Below the pieces are notes generated by a model that was given only the letters and a program-made list of their open reading frames with translations, did not search any database and was not told the origin of the DNA. A DNA stretch of 64,000 bases from Saturnia japonica (lineage: Eukaryota; Arthropoda; Insecta; Lepidoptera; Saturniidae): contig CM065317.1 of assembly GCA_033032175.1 (NCBI GenBank), positions 19,179,279 to 19,243,278 of the forward strand, given 5' to 3'. Shown in pieces: positions 47,216-59,984 of the stretch (position 1 is its first letter; every line of letters begins with the position of its first letter). A program made the position numbers and the translations under genes.

Positions 47216-48555
47216 TTGTCTATTGCTATTTGCCAATATTTACCCTTATCTCAAAAATGTACGTAAAATTGGCATATAAGCCATCCCCGGGAGTTGAGTT
47301 ATTAAAAATATACCAATCTCTGACAACATTTATCTTAACAGCTATTGAAAAGCAATTTGATTGAATTCTTGCTGTTCACATTCAAAACAAGTTTCTCTAA
47401 TAATTAGCACCGCAAAATTACAAATTTTTTTTTGCGGTGTAACGTCTAATAATTTATTTGCACAGAAAAATATAAATCCGTATTTCAAATTGTAGATTTT
47501 TATAAAGGAAATAACTCAATTGATGGATTAAATAAATAATAAAAGTACCAAAAATGACTTCAATTGCTCTAAAGTTACATTTTTAATAAGATTTCGTTAA
47601 TTTCCAACACGACTAAACATTTGTTTAGTCATTATCAGATTATTTGTATACATCAATATATTATTATTTTTAGCTTTAACATACCATACACGGTGAACTG
47701 TGTGCGTATAATTAGTACACCTCTGCCTAACCCTTCGGGTAAACAGGTGTGATGGTCTGTATCATTATATTATTGAGCACGGAGCCTGTGATGAAGAGGT
47801 TCCAACGTTTGTTATCCGTTTGACCTTTTTAGCAGTACCTTTCACGCTTGGGTGCTGTGATTTTGTTTTCGGATTACGTGTAGATCTAATACGGACGTGT
47901 TTACCACTTTGTTTTATCCTTGGATGTGAAAAGGTTTCACGTACCTACTTCATTACTTCACTCAAAATCGATTCTTCATCTGTTATACTTGGGGCAGTGA
48001 TGACTTTCCCCATCGCTACTTGATTCATCGCTAACTCCTTTTGAACATGCTCATAAGAGGATCAGCTAGTTTATATCCAGCTACCGAGAGGCTTGCAGGC
48101 CGGCATGATAGCGGTAACCGTCCATTGATTACTTGATCTCTCGATGATCGCCGTTGACTTTAGTTTGTACTGTCCTTACAACCAGTGATGTCATTTTGCC
48201 GTGGAAAAAAAACTTTGAAATTCTCACCAGGTTTTATTAATGATTTGTTTGTTTTTGTATGTTTAGTGACTAAAATAGCATCAATTGATGAACAATAACC
48301 ATCCAATAATTATCTTTTTTTTCTTATTCTGGTCATCGTGATCTCAGTTTTATACCAAGTTCTATACCTAATATTATATACACAAAAAGAAACGTAAGTG
48401 TAGAATGTTCTGCTAATATATATTTATTGCATGCATGTACCTACACTAAAGTAATAGTACGTAAACCTGTTGGACGCAGACGATGTAGGCCAAAGCTTAG
48501 ATGGTTGGATTGGTACCGTTAATAAATAATACAAAGATCGTATGAAAAGACTAAA
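47215..48555. other. Intergenic with dispersed fragments
   Basis: No gene. 47685-47790 has CCCTTCGGGTAAACAGGTGT. 48065-48110 has TTTATATCCAGCTACCGAGA and GGCTTGCAGGCCGGCATGAT, also found at 56955-56995. Confidence 0.5.
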
Positions 48556-48720
48556 GAGCTTATTTCACCGTCCGATCTACCGCAACCGATTTCGGGGGGG
48601 GTTGTTTTTAGCCGCGAAATCGAGCCAATAGCGACGCTTGATCCTGTGGCCAAGACACCCTCTCCCCCTTGCCCTCCCCTCGGAAATCGGTTGTGGTAGA
48701 TCGGACGATGCAATAAGCTC
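48556..48720. mobile_element. MITE with 38-bp terminal inverted repeats
   Basis: The left end GAGCTTATTTCACCGTCCGA continues TCTACCGCAACCGATTTC. The right end is its inverse with three mismatches. The core is GC-rich with runs of G and C. 165 bp, non-coding. Target duplication not clear. Confidence 0.85.
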
Positions 48721-49545
48721 GTTAAGTACTTTGTAAAAAACAATAAACTGTACGAAAAGATGACAATTGTCAACAGTTGGGAATGAATTAAGTACTTACC
48801 ATTTTTTTCTAATATGTAGGTACCGTCTATCACCATAGTATCTGGACTGTTTATAAAATTTACAATGATTGATAATTCAAAAAATTAATATATAATAGAA
48901 TAAAACAAAATACTATAATTTGTTTAAGTTAAGTTTTTTTTTTCAGTTTATCTTATTACGTCACGTGAACAACCTGCAGATCGTAGGCCTCATATTTCCA
49001 AAAAAAAAAAAAAATTGCGTTACAATAATAACATTGCATAATGTACTTCAACGAATTTAGGAATAAATTAAATAAAACTCTCAATATTATTAGAAAAAAA
49101 AATCAGTATGCAAGAAGGTAATTAGACCATATATAACATTAATAGTTCATCAATTCATCATTTAATATAATTAGTTGGTTTTATTACCTGTAGGTACTCA
49201 CGCTAGTCGAACTAATTAAGACTTGATGAACATCACAACAGATATACTGTTGGTCTAAAGGTCTTTGGAGCCATTAGAGGCTTTGACACCTTCACCGGGA
49301 AGATGGAAGATGATTGATTATACGCTAGAGCTTCGGAAGGTAGTTTGTAGTTCAAAAGTAAATTTTGAAGTACGTTTACAGGAGAATACCGATAGGGTAG
49401 TTTAAGGGGGGTAGCTAGCTAGGTGATTAAATACCCTACCAGCACGTGATCCAACTAAGAAACGTCTCCAAAGGAGCTAAGCTGCCAAAACTTTTCAAAT
49501 AAACTTAATATGTTCGTCTATAAAAATCACCTTAAAAGATTATTT
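48720..49545. other. AT-rich intergenic, nothing recognised
   Basis: No gene or repeat I can support, apart from an A-run at 49000-49013. Confidence 0.4.
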
Positions 49546-49745
49546 TTAAATTTGTGCGTTTCAAGTGTTTGAACGCGCTGATCTCAGGAACTACCAGTCA
49601 GACTTGATTTTTTAAATGTATTTTATATCCTGTTAATCGTGGAAGGTTATAGATCTGTAGACAAGTAAGTAGTTATCATTTTTATGAAAAAGGCATGTAC
49701 AATCGAAATTCAACGCGAGTTAATCCGCTAGGCAAAGCTAGTATC
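49545..49745 (+). mobile_element. Helitron-like 3' part
   Basis: GAACTACCAGTCAGACTTGA, then GCGAGTTAATCCGCTAGGCA and AAGCTAGTA; a CTAGT end at 49737-49741. A similar interior occurs at 51945-51975. Confidence 0.45.
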
Positions 49746-49894
49746 ATAATATGTACAAATAAATAATCTTCATATGGTTTAAATAATAATTTTCAGTATT
49801 TTTTGTAATATGTATTTTTTTATAGTAGCTTGCCGAATCATATGCATAAAACGAGGTAAAAACAACGATGATTACCAAAAGGTGTTATGCCTGT

Positions 49895-51142
49895 AACTGG
49901 ATATGCACTGGCTGTTCCAAAAGCGCGTCGAACCAAAATAGAGTCAAGGTGACAGGCTTATCGACATGTGTATGGGGGTCGTGACTTAGTCGGGTACACC
50001 TCGTATACCGTTCCATAACTGGATATACACTGGCCGAATCCCTAAGCACGTCGAACCAAAATAAAGTCACGCTGAAAGGCTTATCGTCATGTGTATGATG
50101 GTCGTGCCTCAGTTGGGTAAGTACACCTCTTATCCCGTTTCATAACTGGATATGCACTGGCTGATCCCAAAGCGCGTCGAACCAAAATATAGTCACGATG
50201 ACAGGCTTATCGTCATGTGTATGGCGGTCGTGACTTAGTCGGGTAAGTATACCTCCTATCCCGTTTCATGACTGGATATGCACTGGCTGATCTCAAAGCG
50301 CGTCGAACCAAAATAGAGTCACGGTGACAGGCTTATCGTCATGTGTATTGTGGTCGTGATTCAGTCGGGTACACCTCCTATACCGATTGATAACTGGATA
50401 TACACTGGCTGATCCCTAAGCACATCGATCCAAAATAGAGTCACGGTGACAAGCTTATCGTCATGTGTATTGTGGTCGTGATTCAGTCGGGTACACCTCC
50501 TATACCGATTGATAACTGGATATACACTGGCTGATCCCTAAGCACATCGATCCAAAATAGAGTCACGGTGACAAGCTTATCGTCATGTGTATTGTGGTCG
50601 TGATTCAGTCGGGTACACCTCCTATACCGATTGATAACTGGATATACACTGGCTGATCCCTAAGCACATCGATCCAAAATAGAGTCACGGTGACAAGCTT
50701 ATCGTCATGTGTATTGTGGTCGTGATTCAGTCGGGTACACCTCCTATACCGTTTGATAACTGGATATACACTGGCTGATCCCTAAGCACATCGATCCAAA
50801 ATAGAGTCACGGTGACAAGCTTATCGTCATGTGTATTGTGGTCGTGATTCAGTCGGGTACACCTCCTATACCGATTGATAACTGGATATACACTGGCTGA
50901 TCCCTAAGCACATCGATCCAAAATAGAGTCACGGTGACAAGCTTATCGTCATGTGTATTGTGGTCGTGATTCAGTCGGGTACACCTCCTATACCGATTGA
51001 TAACTGGATATACACTGGCTGATCCCTAAGCACATCGATCCAAAATAGAGTCACGGTGACAAGCTTATCGTCATGTGTATTGTGGTCGTGATTCAGTCGG
51101 GTACACCTCCTATACCGTCTGATAACTGGATATACACTGGCA
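49895..51142. repeat. Minisatellite, 122-bp unit, about 10.2 copies
   Basis: Units begin AACTGGATATACACTGGCTG at 49895, 50017, 50144, 50270, 50392, 50514, 50636, 50758, 50880, 51002 and 51124 (partial). Spacing is 122 bases except for two units of 127 and 126 with a small insertion (GGGTAAGTAYACC). Units from 50392 on are almost identical; the first three are more divergent. Single diverged monomers occur at 56845-56965 (minus) and 56380-56520. Confidence 0.95.
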
Positions 51143-51904
51143 GATCCCACCCACTATAGCGAATGCTAGGCTGGTATAAGATTGTCGCGATTCAGTCAGG
51201 CATAATTGTCGTGTCTAACCATCCAGTAAGCGATTACCTTCAAGCTAAAAAGGTTTGAACAATTACTTATATCATTATTTTAGGCCACCTGAGATTGTGT
51301 CCAAACACGAATTTTTCATTAAACAAACAAATTAAAAAAAAAAATTAGGTATACAGATCTTTCACCATTAAATCTAATTTAAAATCAGTATATGTGTTAT
51401 TATGGTTAAATCAATTAAATACAGAATATGTTTCAATAAAAGAAATAAAATGAGATAAAGTGTATAAACGTGCGAATAATGCACGATTAGTCGTAACATA
51501 TAAATACAAGTGAGCATTTGCAATTAAAACTCAATCAAATATCGACACTATATTTCGTGATTTAACAGAGAAATTCATTTGCACCTTTCTATTTGCTTTA
51601 TCAATAACCGTGCGTATAAGTCGAGTAGCTACCGACGCGATGTAACTTTCACTCGATTTTAATATTTTTAATTTTATAAATATTATTTCTGATTTATACC
51701 GGAGCCATGTAACATCTATCAAGTCTAATCAAAAATTTATATAAATTTTTGTGATAATAGAATTTATAAATAATGAAAAATAATTTAAAGCATACTATAT
51801 ATACAAGGGGAGAAAAAGTTGTTAATGGCTAATCCAAAAATATCTTCGCATTGTAGCAACTAGTCACAATCTGGTTCTTAATGTATACTAATAATTTATT
51901 ACAG

Positions 51905-52290
51905 TAGAAAAGTTTTTGTTTGTTTGTATGTTTTTATAAACTCGTTAATCTCTGAAAATTACCAGTCAGATTTTTTTTGAGGTAGGTGACGAATTTTGTT
52001 TTATATTTGATAGATACTTTTCATAAGTGCTGGCACCGACCTAAAAAATGTAAACTAATTTATTTCTTACGTTTTGTTGGTTACTTCTATGAGGGATAAT
52101 AATATAGGCTATCTAACATTACCGCTGCATAGAACAGGGTGCGTCGAATGAAAACGAATATAATATATTCTAATACCATAAGAAAATATTACTAAAATTA
52201 TTGTCTAAAATCAAGTGTTATGAATTATAAATCAGTGTTTTCTTTTAAATTATATGCGAGTGAAACCGCGGGGTACAGCTAACAATGTAT
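51905..52290 (+). mobile_element. Helitron-like remnant
   Basis: TTTTTATAAACTCGTTAATC, then a weak body, ending GAGTGAAACCGCGGGGTACA and GCTAAC at 52283. Diverged 3' end. Confidence 0.4.
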
Positions 52291-52859
52291 ATTCTACACC
52301 ATCGAATAGGGTGACCGCAAACTTCCATTATTAATTTTGAAGTAATACTCCTATTGGCGCCTTCAGTCGAGAACTGCACGTATATAATGTGGCGAAAGTG
52401 CGATACGATGGAGTTAGCCGTCAGTGATAAAAATGTGATGTTTTCAACTGTCTTAGAATAATTTAACGTTATATAAATGAAAATTAACTTCATAATGTTG
52501 TTGGCACGCGGAATATAAGACTTAGAGATTTTATTTTTTTATTTACGCCATATATGTATAAATTCTTACGTACGTACTAACTAAACTCAATGGTTAGCAT
52601 AGTGCAATAAAAAAAACTGCGACAATCGATAGATCTGTAATCCATCATCAGTTAAGCAATACCGAATCTCTAAGTAAGGAGAGATCTTACCTCCTTGTGC
52701 GTGTTCCGCGGAACTGTTAACATGATGCCAACGGCTACCTTCTACCTTTGCATCGCTTGCCATCAGCAAGGAGTTCATTCTCGCAGTTTGGAACCTAAAT
52801 GGTCGCGAATAGTTCGTTTTCAAAGGAATTTCTTCCCGAAAACTTCCAGGGGATTACAG

Positions 52860-53015
52860 TATGGAGTTCTTCAAAAAGGGGGTAAATAGGTTTTTAAATG
52901 GTTCCATGCGCATTTGATACTTCTGGAGTTGCCAGCGTTCATAGGCTGCGGTGATTGCTTTCCTTCAGACGAACAGCACGCTTGTTGCCACCCTCGTGTT
53001 ATAAAAAAAAAAAAG
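52860..53015 (+). mobile_element. LINE 3' tail with poly-A
   Basis: GGCTGCGGTGATTGCTTTCC, AGACGAACAGCACGCTTGTT, then 12 A's at 53009. Jockey-like, truncated. Confidence 0.65.
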
Positions 53016-53019
53016 TGGT

Positions 53020-53800
53020 TGCTCTCTTATCTGCATAAATATCCCTTCACGTTATGTTTGAAGTACCATATTATAATAAAGGAAATAAGGAACAATTTGG
53101 CTCGAGAGAAGGTGCCACAGCTTCACAGTACGGCAAAGATAGATAAAATGCGCAAACTTTTTAGTTTGTCCCTATTAAGATATCATAGGTACCATTAGGA
53201 GGTTACCGTAAAGCTGTGGTTTTGAAGTTTGACGCGTGTGGATTGGTTATGAAAGGAAGAGGAGGGGAATAGGTTGAACAGCTCTTCAAAACACCACACC
53301 AAGATACATACATAACATGCTCAGCGAAGTAATGTCTCTACGTGGATGAAACGGCTTAATATTCTTGGTAAGACTTACATCATATATATCGACAGCTCAT
53401 ATCTACAACCATTCCATAGCATCATTCATACCAAAAGAGGAGGGGCACAGAGTAATTTCTTTAGATATTTCTCTCTACTTAGTGTAGGCCGATTAGTAAA
53501 ATACTGAAGATTGCAGCCTAATAACTTGTGTCCCTTTGAGAAGGGGGATTCAAGGGAGACAATACACTAGTGAAACGTATGAAGTTCCAATTGTCCGTTT
53601 AACATCACGCAAGCCTTACCCTCGTTTGCCAAATAAAAAAGTTGCATATTATATAATAAAATAGAGCAGGTATTTTATGTTCCTGTCCCAGAGATATGCG
53701 AACAGTATTCCATTCCATAAAAGGCCGAAATTTCGCCTTGTATCTTGTAAAGCTAGTTATTTCACCCGTATCTTAAATATAATATCATCTCAATGGACAG
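53020..53800 (-). pseudogene. Decayed LINE reverse transcriptase fragment
   Basis: Nucleotide relative of 19910-20407: GAGAAGGTGCCACAGCTTCA, TTGAACAGCTCTTCAAAACA and, near 53690, CCAGAGATATGCGAACAGTA. Many small insertions; a foreign block at about 53330-53680 separates the parts. Confidence 0.65.
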
Positions 53801-53989
53801 TATTTATTATTCCAGACACATTACAGCCTAGATTTGATACAGGTCATGTTCGTTGATCTGGATTGCTTCATGAATATAAACATAAAATATTTTATACTCA
53901 ACATCTGGCATTATCTTGTACAATACAATATGTGATGACAAATTCAATCTGCTTCACAGTATGTTTTATACCCGAGGGTAACAAACAAG

Positions 53990-54240
53990 CGCGTCACCAT
54001 ACCTTATGGATGGTTGTGACACCAGAAGCCACCAGGTCCATATCCATGCCTGTATATATATGCTGGTATGGATCCAGCCTTGCCTACCATATAAAATCCT
54101 GTCTATTCTCCTCTTAAACAACTTCATACTGTAGTCCGATAGGAAAATCTTAGCAGGGAGATCAGTCCACATTCAAAGCATTTGCGGGTGGAAACTCGTC
54201 AGAAACCAAAACGTCCGCGGCCATTTAGATTCCAAGGTTT
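53990..54240 (-). repeat. Probable dispersed repeat
   Basis: Sequence such as GACACCAGAAGCCACCAGGT and CTTAGCAGGGAGATCAGTCC has a GC content and style unlike its surroundings. The minus ORF here (68 codons) is not recognised. Confidence 0.35.
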
Positions 54241-55340
54241 GAGGTTGAACTCCCTCTCGATACTAGTGGTGCAATAGTGGAAAATAGCCTTTGGTATCAC
54301 ACCGAAGAATTCCTGAAAACACAGCTCACTCCATACACAGTAGAACACGAACAAGGAGGGTGATATTATCTCTCCTTAGATTTAAGTTTCTCTGTATATT
54401 ATTTCTCAAAGGTGTTATTTTATGACAACGCCCTTAATTCTCCCTTAATAATTATTCAACAAAATTAATGATTCACATATCATTTCACGCTTATGAGTCT
54501 CTATTGACGAAGAGTAGACATATCTGAATATAGTATAATAGTATAATGTTTTCGATAAAAAAACGATTAAAACATAATTTCAACAAATTTTATTACATGT
54601 AGGAGGCACCACCTATTCCCGAACTATTTAAATCTGTAATGTACAGATAATTCGCACGGGTAAGCTAATAAACGATAATTATTGTCATTTCATTGTATGA
54701 ATCCTCGTTAATAGACGCTGTTCGCGAATACGTACTTTATTAAGTACACTTATATGCTTGATAATTCTAAATACTATCATTTTCTTCATTTTATCATGGC
54801 GTGTTGTTTAAAAGAATAAAGCCATCTGTGAAAAAAGTCAACTTTACAGGAGCATGCAAAAGCTGTCCTACAAATTATTTTAAAGTCATAAGTTCCTACT
54901 TAGGTGTATTTATTGGAACAGTTTCAAAGAACATGTATTTACGAGTAACAATTTGGAACTATTATCTATAAACTAAAAAACATTTGGACTTGAGAGAAAG
55001 TTCCTCCACTACGCTTAGCGTCTTAACATCAGGTTATAGCCAAACATTAAAACATTTAAAAAATAAATAATATTTACTTAATGTACTGTAATAATATGCA
55101 GACGGAACCACGGATCAAGCTAGAGCTATCATAGGTATAATGTGTGACTGTAAAGATGAACAGCATCTATAATCTTTAGGGATGCCGCAAGAATGCATCT
55201 CTAAGAGGATTGAAACCGTTAGACGGATTCAATTCTATGTACGTAAGATGTATTGAAAAGGTAACTTCACTTGACTCTGAAGATCTTTGAACTGATTCCC
55301 TGACTTAAGTTTCCTTTCGTTGGATAATCATAAATAAATA
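54240..55340. other. AT-rich intergenic, nothing recognised
   Basis: No gene, repeat family or regulatory motif that I can support. Confidence 0.4.
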
Positions 55341-55465
55341 AAACTGAGAACAATATTGTTATCAAATATACTTTATTCGTTTTGGACCCAGAGGTATTCG
55401 TAAGCATAGAAAAACACTACCGGCAAAAGGCTCGATCAGGTTTACCACCTAGTGTTTTTACGATA
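55340..55465 (-). mobile_element. LINE 3' UTR fragment
   Basis: ACACTACCGGCAAAAGGCTC then GATCAGGTTTACC, as in 26920-27480 and 46830-47215. Confidence 0.6.
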
Positions 55466-55566
55466 AACATTTAGGTACCAGCGCTTCACCAGTTGTCTTA
55501 TAAAAACAAAAAAAATCCTGTCTAGGTAAATTCGGAATATAAGACGTTATCTAAATATGCAAATCG

Positions 55567-55848
55567 TTGAAGCCGTTCCTAAGAAACCAATTACATATAT
55601 GTTCTCTAGGGCATTCGCATTTACATTCGTATATACGACAAATTCGTATCATTTTAAACATTCGCTTCAACACTCTCATTCGCAACGAACGATGCAAATA
55701 TTATGCGAACGCGGGTGCATTACAAGTGGTCCTAAATTCCTCAAGCGATGAAGCCTTTGATGTACAATCTGGACCTGAAGGCACGCTGCTGTGTGAAATC
55801 AAAGCCGAATTGAAGGCATATTTGAAAGAAACACGAGCCTCTCTCTAG
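55567..55848 (+). other. ORF fragment, possibly hAT transposase C-terminal region
   Basis: 93 codons. The last half, SGPEGTLLCEIKAELKAYLK then ETRASL, recalls the 'E...YL.E......DPL.WW' segment near the C-terminus of hAT transposases. The first half is not recognised. No start context, introns or neighbours support a host gene. Confidence 0.25.
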
Positions 55849-56008
55849 ATTTACGAGAAACAGTATACGACTATCTAAACATTAGGCTACAATTCTCAGC
55901 TAACCTTAAATATTGATTTTTGATAAGTAAGTCGGAAGTGGAAGTGTTCCGGAACTGCTTTATCCGCGTGCGCTGGCGTAATGGGTAATGATATAATTCT
56001 ACTAGTCC

Positions 56009-56541
56009 TACTATAATAATATAATAAATGTGAAAGTGTGTATATTTAGATGTTTGTTACTCAGTCACGGCTGAACGGATTTGAATGAAATTTAGTAGAC
56101 AGATACTCTATGACTTGAAATAACACATAAGGTACTTATTATTCCGGTAAAAATCATAGTTTAAGCAGTGTTATCCTATAATAAATGTGAAAGTTAGTAT
56201 GTTTGTTACTCAATCACGTAAAAACTACTAAACGGTTTTGGAAGAAATTTAGCACACAGATAATCTATAACCTACAATAATACATAGGGTACTTTTTATC
56301 CTAGTAAAAACATAACTTAACCACTGTAATCCTACAAATATAATACCCATCTATGATTTTTTTGCTTTGTCGTGTTTGCAAGCAGCTGGTGTATATGCAG
56401 TAATATAGCGGAGTGGTAGGGATCGCGTCCACCATACACATAGTGACAAACTCATCTATGATTTCCTTTTGGTTTGTCGTGTTCCGAGATCAATTTGCGT
56501 ATATCCAATAACACGCAGACGAAGTCGCGGGTACCAGCTAG
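56009..56541 (+). mobile_element. Helitron-like element with a duplicated 5' end
   Basis: TCCTACTATAATAATATAAT then AAATGTGAAAGTGTG at 56009, and a second start TCCTATAATAAATGTGAAAG at 56173. The 3' end reads ACGAAGTCGCGGGTACCAGC then TAGT at about 56541, a CTAGT end. The interior (56380-56520) is related to the minisatellite monomer. Confidence 0.65.
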
Positions 56542-56844
56542 TGTTCTATAAAAATATTGACCCTTAATATATCTAAAAAAAGTTTGCACTAGTTAAATAT
56601 CTCTCATACATAAGCCACAATAAGGTATTTTGCGTTTTTTTTGTGTTAAAGATTAGAATTGATTTATGAGTACTATTTTTAGGCATGGCAAAGTAATCCT
56701 TAAGAAAAAAGTTAACACTTTTATGAAGTTAAACTTTGACCTTTATAGCATGTTATTGGAACACATAATACAGGAGATAATAAAAAAATAACGATTCGAC
56801 GTTTCGTGCATGAATGAGCCTTCAGGTGTGTCGTATTCCTAAAT

Positions 56845-56995
56845 CAACCAGTAATGAAGCTCAGTGTACCTATATGTATCCGACTGATCGCAACCACCAT
56901 ACACAAGTCATAGTGACTTTCTTTTGATTTGCCACGTTTCAGGATCAGCCAATGTATATCCAGTTGCCGAGAAGTTTGCAGGCCGGCATGATGTT
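56845..56995 (-). repeat. Single monomer of the 122-bp family
   Basis: The reverse complement reads AACTGGATATACATTGGCTG, then AGTCACTATGACTTGTGTAT and GATCAGTCGGATACA, aligning with the minisatellite unit along its length. Beside it is GTTTGCAGGCCGGCATGATG, shared with 48100. Confidence 0.75.
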
Positions 56996-57129
56996 TTTCT
57001 TTCGTGGAACAGAACAAAAATAACTTAGAGGTAGGTATAAAATATTTATTCCACGTCCCAACAAAATGTTGATGTTAGCCATTAATGATAAACATGTAAA
57101 TTTATTTTACTGCCTTTTTATATAGTTCG

Positions 57130-57660
57130 AAAACAGTTTACCGGTAAAATTAAAGTGTCTGCTTGTAATGTTAAAATAACAGCTTTTTACTAAATGTCAA
57201 TTATGATACTTATAACCAGAGACTAAGGTAAAACAAAACATCCATTTTTTATTCACATTATCAATATTTGTTATAGCAAAAACTACATTTTTAAAATTTT
57301 TGTCTGTATGTCTGGCTCATTATTTCGGGTAATCTCCGAAACGGTTGGATCGATTTTAACGAGACTTTACTTTATTTTAGAAAAATAATGAGAGAGATCC
57401 GCGCAATTAAAAAACTGATCAAGATAAAATCTATTCGGGTGATTAAATTGCTTACAGTGAGTAAACCATAAGAGATATATAAAATTAATATACTACACAA
57501 TTATAGATATTAAAAAAACTTACAAAAAAGTCAGTGAGAGTATACATCTATCTTCCAAGGAACAATCACAATAAGCATTTTTATCTTTAAAATAGCCGGG
57601 AGCGGAAAGCAAGATTCGCGCGGTCATTCTGTAGTCCACGTGCGCGGGTATAGCCAGTTG
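57130..57660 (+). mobile_element. Helitron-like non-autonomous element
   Basis: AAATTAAAGTGTCTGCTTGT, TCGGGTAATCTCCGAAACGG, and a 3' part GTCCACGTGCGCGGGTATAG then CCAGT. Same family as 20995-21388, and the reference for the split copy at 23340. Confidence 0.6.
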
Positions 57661-58084
57661 TTCAGTAATACATTAATAGTAGTTTATGAAACTGTTACAT
57701 AATGAGGGGTGTTGAAACAAGTGTCATATCTAGTTATGTGCAGTTTCAAACTACTTTATCTACTCTCATGCATTGGGATTGAACCTACTAAATAAAAGAT
57801 GAAAGTTAAAAGCGTACAAAATAATTTTGTTTAAGTATTGCTGAGTAGGCGTTGGTATTAGAGATGGTCGTGCTTACTGTCGGGACCATTAGCAAAATAA
57901 TATGAATTTCGTTTTCCTTTGTATTTTATATTACCATAAAATCGTGATACCATTTATAATATAATTTTGTCGACTTAGCTGGTAATACATTATAAGTCAT
58001 TTCTGTAAATTCCATCACCGTATCTAAAATATCGGCTGGAGTAAAGGTTTCTGCACATTCACTGTAATTAGATTAAATTTTATT

Positions 58085-58275
58085 TTATTCTCAGACTTCT
58101 TAATGGAATATTATATAACCTATTTCACTCACACAATTAAGACGAATCTAATGACAACTCGTATGCTAAAATCCATCAAGCCGTTTAGACTACAGAGCGT
58201 CCCAAAGAAATAGACATACATACATACGCTCGAAAAATATAATATCCGTCGTGTTTCGCAGTCAGGTAAAAACAT
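58085..58275 (-). repeat. Dispersed repeat, partner of 305-480
   Basis: AATTAAGACGAATCTAATGA and TAAAATCCATCAAGCCGTTT; the more complete of the two copies. Confidence 0.7.
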
Positions 58276-59244
58276 ACATGAATGGCGCCAAAACAAAACA
58301 CATCACTACGCACGCGCCAACGCGTTTAGCCACAGATAAGTAAAAATTGAAATCAAAACTTTTTTGTAATGCTTTATAAATTTGCTATGTATCGTAATAG
58401 TAATTTGTTTTGTAAAATCATTATTTTGTTAGACAAAAAGTGTAATAATATTTTTTTTTTTTTAATTTCGGTAATGTGTCTATAAAGTATGCCAATATAA
58501 ACTCGTTTTGAAGTTTATAATTCGAATTTTACGTTATGAGAGTACATAAATTATTTTTACATAATTAAAAGTCAGTAAATAATAAATAATATTATTATCA
58601 TATACGGCTTAGTTCATTATGACGTACTTCCGTGACATGAAACGCGCAAAGCTCTCAATTTTACACTCTACAAAACACGCTAAAACAAAATGTATGTACA
58701 AAAACATACTATTCGTAAAATATTTTTCAACACACTTGCTAATAAAGTGGCTCTAATATCACCGCAATTAGGCACATAATGACACCTGTAATCAAACTGT
58801 GACTTTTTCATTGCTATTATTCACAAGTGAGTTATAGATTTTTTTTTTTTTTTATTGGTCGAGTTGCTTTGTTCTTAAAAAAGTTTCGATACAAAAAAGA
58901 TAATGATCAATAGAACAAATAAATTAATGTACCTATTGCTTGCTTATTTCATACAACTTCGTATTTAAATAGATAATTTCAACTTGTACGTGTTTAATAA
59001 ATAAAACTTTCACTCAAATATAACTTTTGTTTTCTCTGTAATAAAGAAAACTTTAAATTCCCATTTTATACGTGGCTAAAACGCTATCTGCGGAAAGCCA
59101 AAAAAAAAGAAACCTCATTCCTTTAGTCTATGGCCGATCGCCATTGTCAGATGCGCGCGCAAACTAATTAATTTTTCCCGCCATAGCGAAAAAAAATTCA
59201 CAACTCGTTGTCACTGTTGAAATTTTAGTTATTTATTAATTAAA

Positions 59245-59361
59245 ATGTCTACAAGTACTAGTTATGAAGAAAATGATTTATGTTGTACACCGCCCGATAT
59301 AAGATGTGAAGCCCTTAACGTTATGCAAAGTTTACTACCTGAAAACTCCAAGGAAAAATGA
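59245..59361 (+). pseudogene. Short ORF, start of a transposon-like protein
   Basis: 38 codons starting MSTSTSYEENDLCCTPPDIR and ending LNVMQSLLPENSKEK before TGA. The 'LLPEKSK..Y...Y..F' pattern is one I associate with the N-terminus of Crypton-like or similar insect transposon proteins. It stops where that pattern should continue. Upstream (59130-59200) is a CpG-bearing stretch (CAGATGCGCGCGCAAAC) that could have been its promoter. Confidence 0.35.
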
Positions 59362-59379
59362 TTTTTTATTATTATTTTC

Positions 59380-59525
59380 TTCACAAGTGTGTTGAAAAAC
59401 GTCGTATGATACACGTGTATATTGGTGATTACCGTCCTCGGCTCTCTTAAGACCCTCACGGCCTCACCTAACGGCTCGGGTCTCAATGGCTCCTCAGCGG
59501 TAATCACCAACATTACACACTTGTA
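59380..59525. repeat. Small inverted repeat, GC-rich core
   Basis: TTGGTGATTACCG at 59430 and CGGTAATCACCAA at 59499 are exact inverses. CACAAGTGTG and CACACTTGT lie outside them. The core has GACCCTCACGGCCTCACC. Confidence 0.75.
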
Positions 59526-59984
59526 CCATAATGTACTATTAAAATCATTCTTATCTATTACATCAAATCTAAATTAGGTCGTTGACATCTCTCATAAAGT
59601 TTTTAACTACTTATTATGCATGTTGAAATACGAGTAGATACAAGTTAATGTTGTTTGTATCTTTCATAGAATTTGTAATTACTTTTAATGTTAAGAGTTA
59701 CCTAATTTTTTATCCCACTAATTTCGATTGTGTCGTTTCACTTCTATCTACAATTACAATATAATTTTAATTTTATTTTATTTATTATTAATGCTATTGT
59801 TATTAGTTTCACTTATTTATTAATAACGAACGGTTTTTATTGAAGAAAAAGAAAACAACTGTTAATCTATTTCAGGCGAAATTAGCTACGAAATTTCGGA
59901 TTATTTATTTACTATAGACTTCCGCAAAGCAACGCCTTCGTCAATTAAATAATATCAATTCGTTAATTTGAATAAAAACCACCA

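Noticed and set aside
49885..51142. CRISPR array
   Set aside because: Repeats are head-to-tail 122-base units with no unique spacers, in a eukaryotic genome; it is a minisatellite.
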